64,000 nt of DNA from JAAXIE01 sp965204245 (GTDB lineage Bacteria; Chloroflexota; Dehalococcoidia; Lucifugimonadales; JAAXIE01). A program made the translations under genes and the position numbers. Below, in pieces: positions 62,946-64,000 of the stretch. The notes beneath the pieces are model-generated. The model did not search any database. It worked only from the letters and a program-made list of their open reading frames with translations, and was not told where the DNA came from. Within the stretch, counting starts at the first letter, position 1. Each line of letters starts with the position of its first letter. The stretch covers positions 186,001 through 250,000 of the forward strand of contig CBDBED010000003.1 of NCBI GenBank assembly GCA_965204245.1, read 5' to 3'.

Positions 62946-64000
62946 TCAATGGGTTGGTGGTCCCTCGTTCTGCCGGTGCGAGGCCCCTCGGGCAACAAGG
63001 TTCTGATTTGTCGGGAATGGTGGGCCAAGGCCTGCTGTAGACAGTACCATGTTTGAGTTGATGGTCGCCCTGTAGTCCAGCGATGGTCGCCCTGTAGTCC
63101 AGCGATGGTCGCCCTGTAGTCCAGCAACGCTGGAGAGTTCCAATCCTGTCAGGTAGTGCTTGTGGTTATCCAGATCGCGAGGGAAGCGCCTTCTCAGCTT
63201 CAACTCCCGCCTACTATGGGAGAGGCCTAGGGTTTGGTGGAAGTCCGTCGGAAGCCAGACGGGGAGGTCGGCGACCGACGCCCGCGCCTGCTGTGAAGTG
63301 GGCACACCCCACGCTTCAAAGAACGGGCCGAGGTTCCGGCCCACCTGCTGTGAGAAGCGCACCAGCCACTGATCGCGCTTTTCGTCGTCACTCCTTGGGC
63401 GCTGGTATTTCGTCAGGTCTCGAGAGGTGGCAAACACCTGGCGGTAGGCATCCCATCCGAACGCCTGCTGCAATTGCTCGTACATCACCAAGGCCAGGAA
63501 GGGTTCGCTCTTCCACTGTTCGAAGTCCGGTTCGTTGAAATCGTAGGTCGCCATCTGGGAGGCCCGAAAGGCAGCGGAGCCCCTCTCGTTCTCGGCCACA
63601 GGGATGTCGCAGAGATGCTCGTAGATGTAGAGGGTGAACAGGTTGACGGTCACCTCCAAGACTCCGGCAAATGTCCAGTCTTCGTTCTGATGGTTGTGGC
63701 CCACCTCGTGGTAGAAGCCCCAGTTGCACTCTGACCGCAGATGATCGGCGTCTACGAGATTGGCCTGCTGGTCCAGATGGGCCATTATGGGATAGCCAGC
63801 GTGCATGTATCCGGCTGCAATTTGCCGGTCCACGACGAACCGCTCCGGGCTTGAGCGTTCTGGCGACGGCCATCCGGCCAGTTCCGCGCTCAGGTCGAGG
63901 GCCCTGTCCCATGCCTCGGCCACGGCGACGGGATCGTCGAGTCCGCGAACCTCGGAGGAGACCGTTGTAACGATCATGTTGCGGCCAGCGATCTCAGCCC
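62946..64000 (-). CDS. peptidase M60 family protein, C-terminal part (5' end beyond window)
   Basis: At least 350 residues; the frame is open to base 64000 (AEIAGRNMIVTTVS), so the true start lies outside. Zinc site HEVGH in WGFYHEVGHNHQNEDW, with a third ligand Glu in GVLEVTVN, gives the M60/enhancin HExxHx(8,28)E signature. The upstream RQIAAGYMHAGYPIMAHLDQ segment is typical. M60-like proteases act on mucin-type or other glycoproteins outside the cell. The last 60 residues come from repeated DNA and do not look like native protein, so the C terminus has been remodelled. Confidence 0.85.
   Translation of the reverse strand, partial: AEIAGRNMIVTTVSSEVRGLDDPVAVAEAWDRALDLSAELAGWPSPERSSPERFVVDRQIAAGYMHAGYPIMAHLDQQANLVDADHLRSECNWGFYHEVGHNHQNEDWTFAGVLEVTVNLFTLYIYEHLCDIPVAENERGSAAFRASQMATYDFNEPDFEQWKSEPFLALVMYEQLQQAFGWDAYRQVFATSRDLTKYQRPRSDDEKRDQWLVRFSQQVGRNLGPFFEAWGVPTSQQARASVADLPVWLPTDFHQTLGLSHSRRELKLRRRFPRDLDNHKHYLTGLELSSVAGLQGDHRWTTGRPSLDYRATINSNMVLSTAGLGPPFPTNQNLVARGASHRQNEGPPTH
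63015..63125. repeat. dispersed repeat copy 2 plus three tandem 22-bp units
   Basis: The dispersed segment is followed by three perfect 22-bp units (63060-63081, 63082-63103, 63104-63125) beginning GATGGTCGCCC. Because 22 is not a multiple of three, the M60 gene reads the three units in three frames (GDHRWT, TTGRPS, DYRATI) and regains frame after 66 bases. Confidence 0.8.

Overview
The window most resembles a Chloroflexota genome, probably a Dehalococcoidia or SAR202-type lineage. This is an inference from gene content and style: many lipoproteins with a short lipobox signal followed by Thr/Pro/Ala-rich linkers, paired DUF1501/DUF1800 genes, NHL-repeat proteins, an Aap-type amino-acid ABC transporter, a CopC-CopD fusion, and frequent TTG/GTG starts behind strong GGAGG sites. 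No rRNA or tRNA gene was recognised.

Layout. 0-3.9 kb: a two-gene cassette of visibly lower G+C (calcineurin-like phosphoesterase plus Hsp90-type GHKL ATPase) that looks like an acquired, possibly defensive module. 3.9-10 kb: a decaying zone with fragments of hydantoinase B and a PPC-like protein, a frameshifted clostripain-family lipoprotein, and a NarL-type two-component pair in which the kinase carries an in-frame TAG and the regulator a frameshift. 10.8-23.2 kb: housekeeping and metabolism (CDGSH/ferredoxin protein, asnS, glnS, gamma-glutamyltransferase, MetE-like protein, nucleoside deaminase, NHL protein, DUF1501, DUF1800). 23.2-24.0 kb: a non-coding region with two copies of an unusual structured repeat. 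24-26.7 kb: a redoxin lipoprotein with TGA at its active-site cysteine, and an MFS transporter. 26.8-34.3 kb: aapJ, aapQ, aapM, aapP, then a SulP transporter. 34.3-43.1 kb: an acyl-activating/ACP/acyltransferase fusion, an MBL hydrolase, a copper/cytochrome region (CopC-CopD-cytochrome c fusion, cytochrome c lipoprotein), carbonic anhydrase and a methyltransferase. 43.2-44.6 kb: a third copy of the structured repeat and a palindromic minisatellite. 44.6-51 kb: SDR, vWA lipoprotein, peptide-binding protein and a zinc peptidase. 51-62.5 kb: a metal-homeostasis district (imelysin, di-haem oxidoreductase, imelysin, HTTM operon; a bifunctional-nuclease family protein; Fur/Zur; a zinc-binding protein with an AztD-like propeller nested inside it; two Cys-depleted zinc-ribbon-like small proteins). 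62.5-64 kb: a lipoprotein fragment and the C-terminal part of an M60 peptidase running off the window.

The strongest novelties are: (1) the 784-residue zinc-binding protein at 59007-61361, in which an AztD-like beta-propeller is inserted between the first and second zinc ligands of a ZnuA/AztC-type binding protein; (2) a three-copy repeat family in which an 8-nt word X occurs as X-N-X-GG behind an upstream reverse complement of X, with X different in each copy but the geometry conserved; (3) a probable UxxC selenoprotein at 25105 with a hairpin just downstream of the UGA; (4) the phosphoesterase/Hsp90-like cassette. Several genes carry single-base lesions, so assembly error has to be excluded before calling them pseudogenes.
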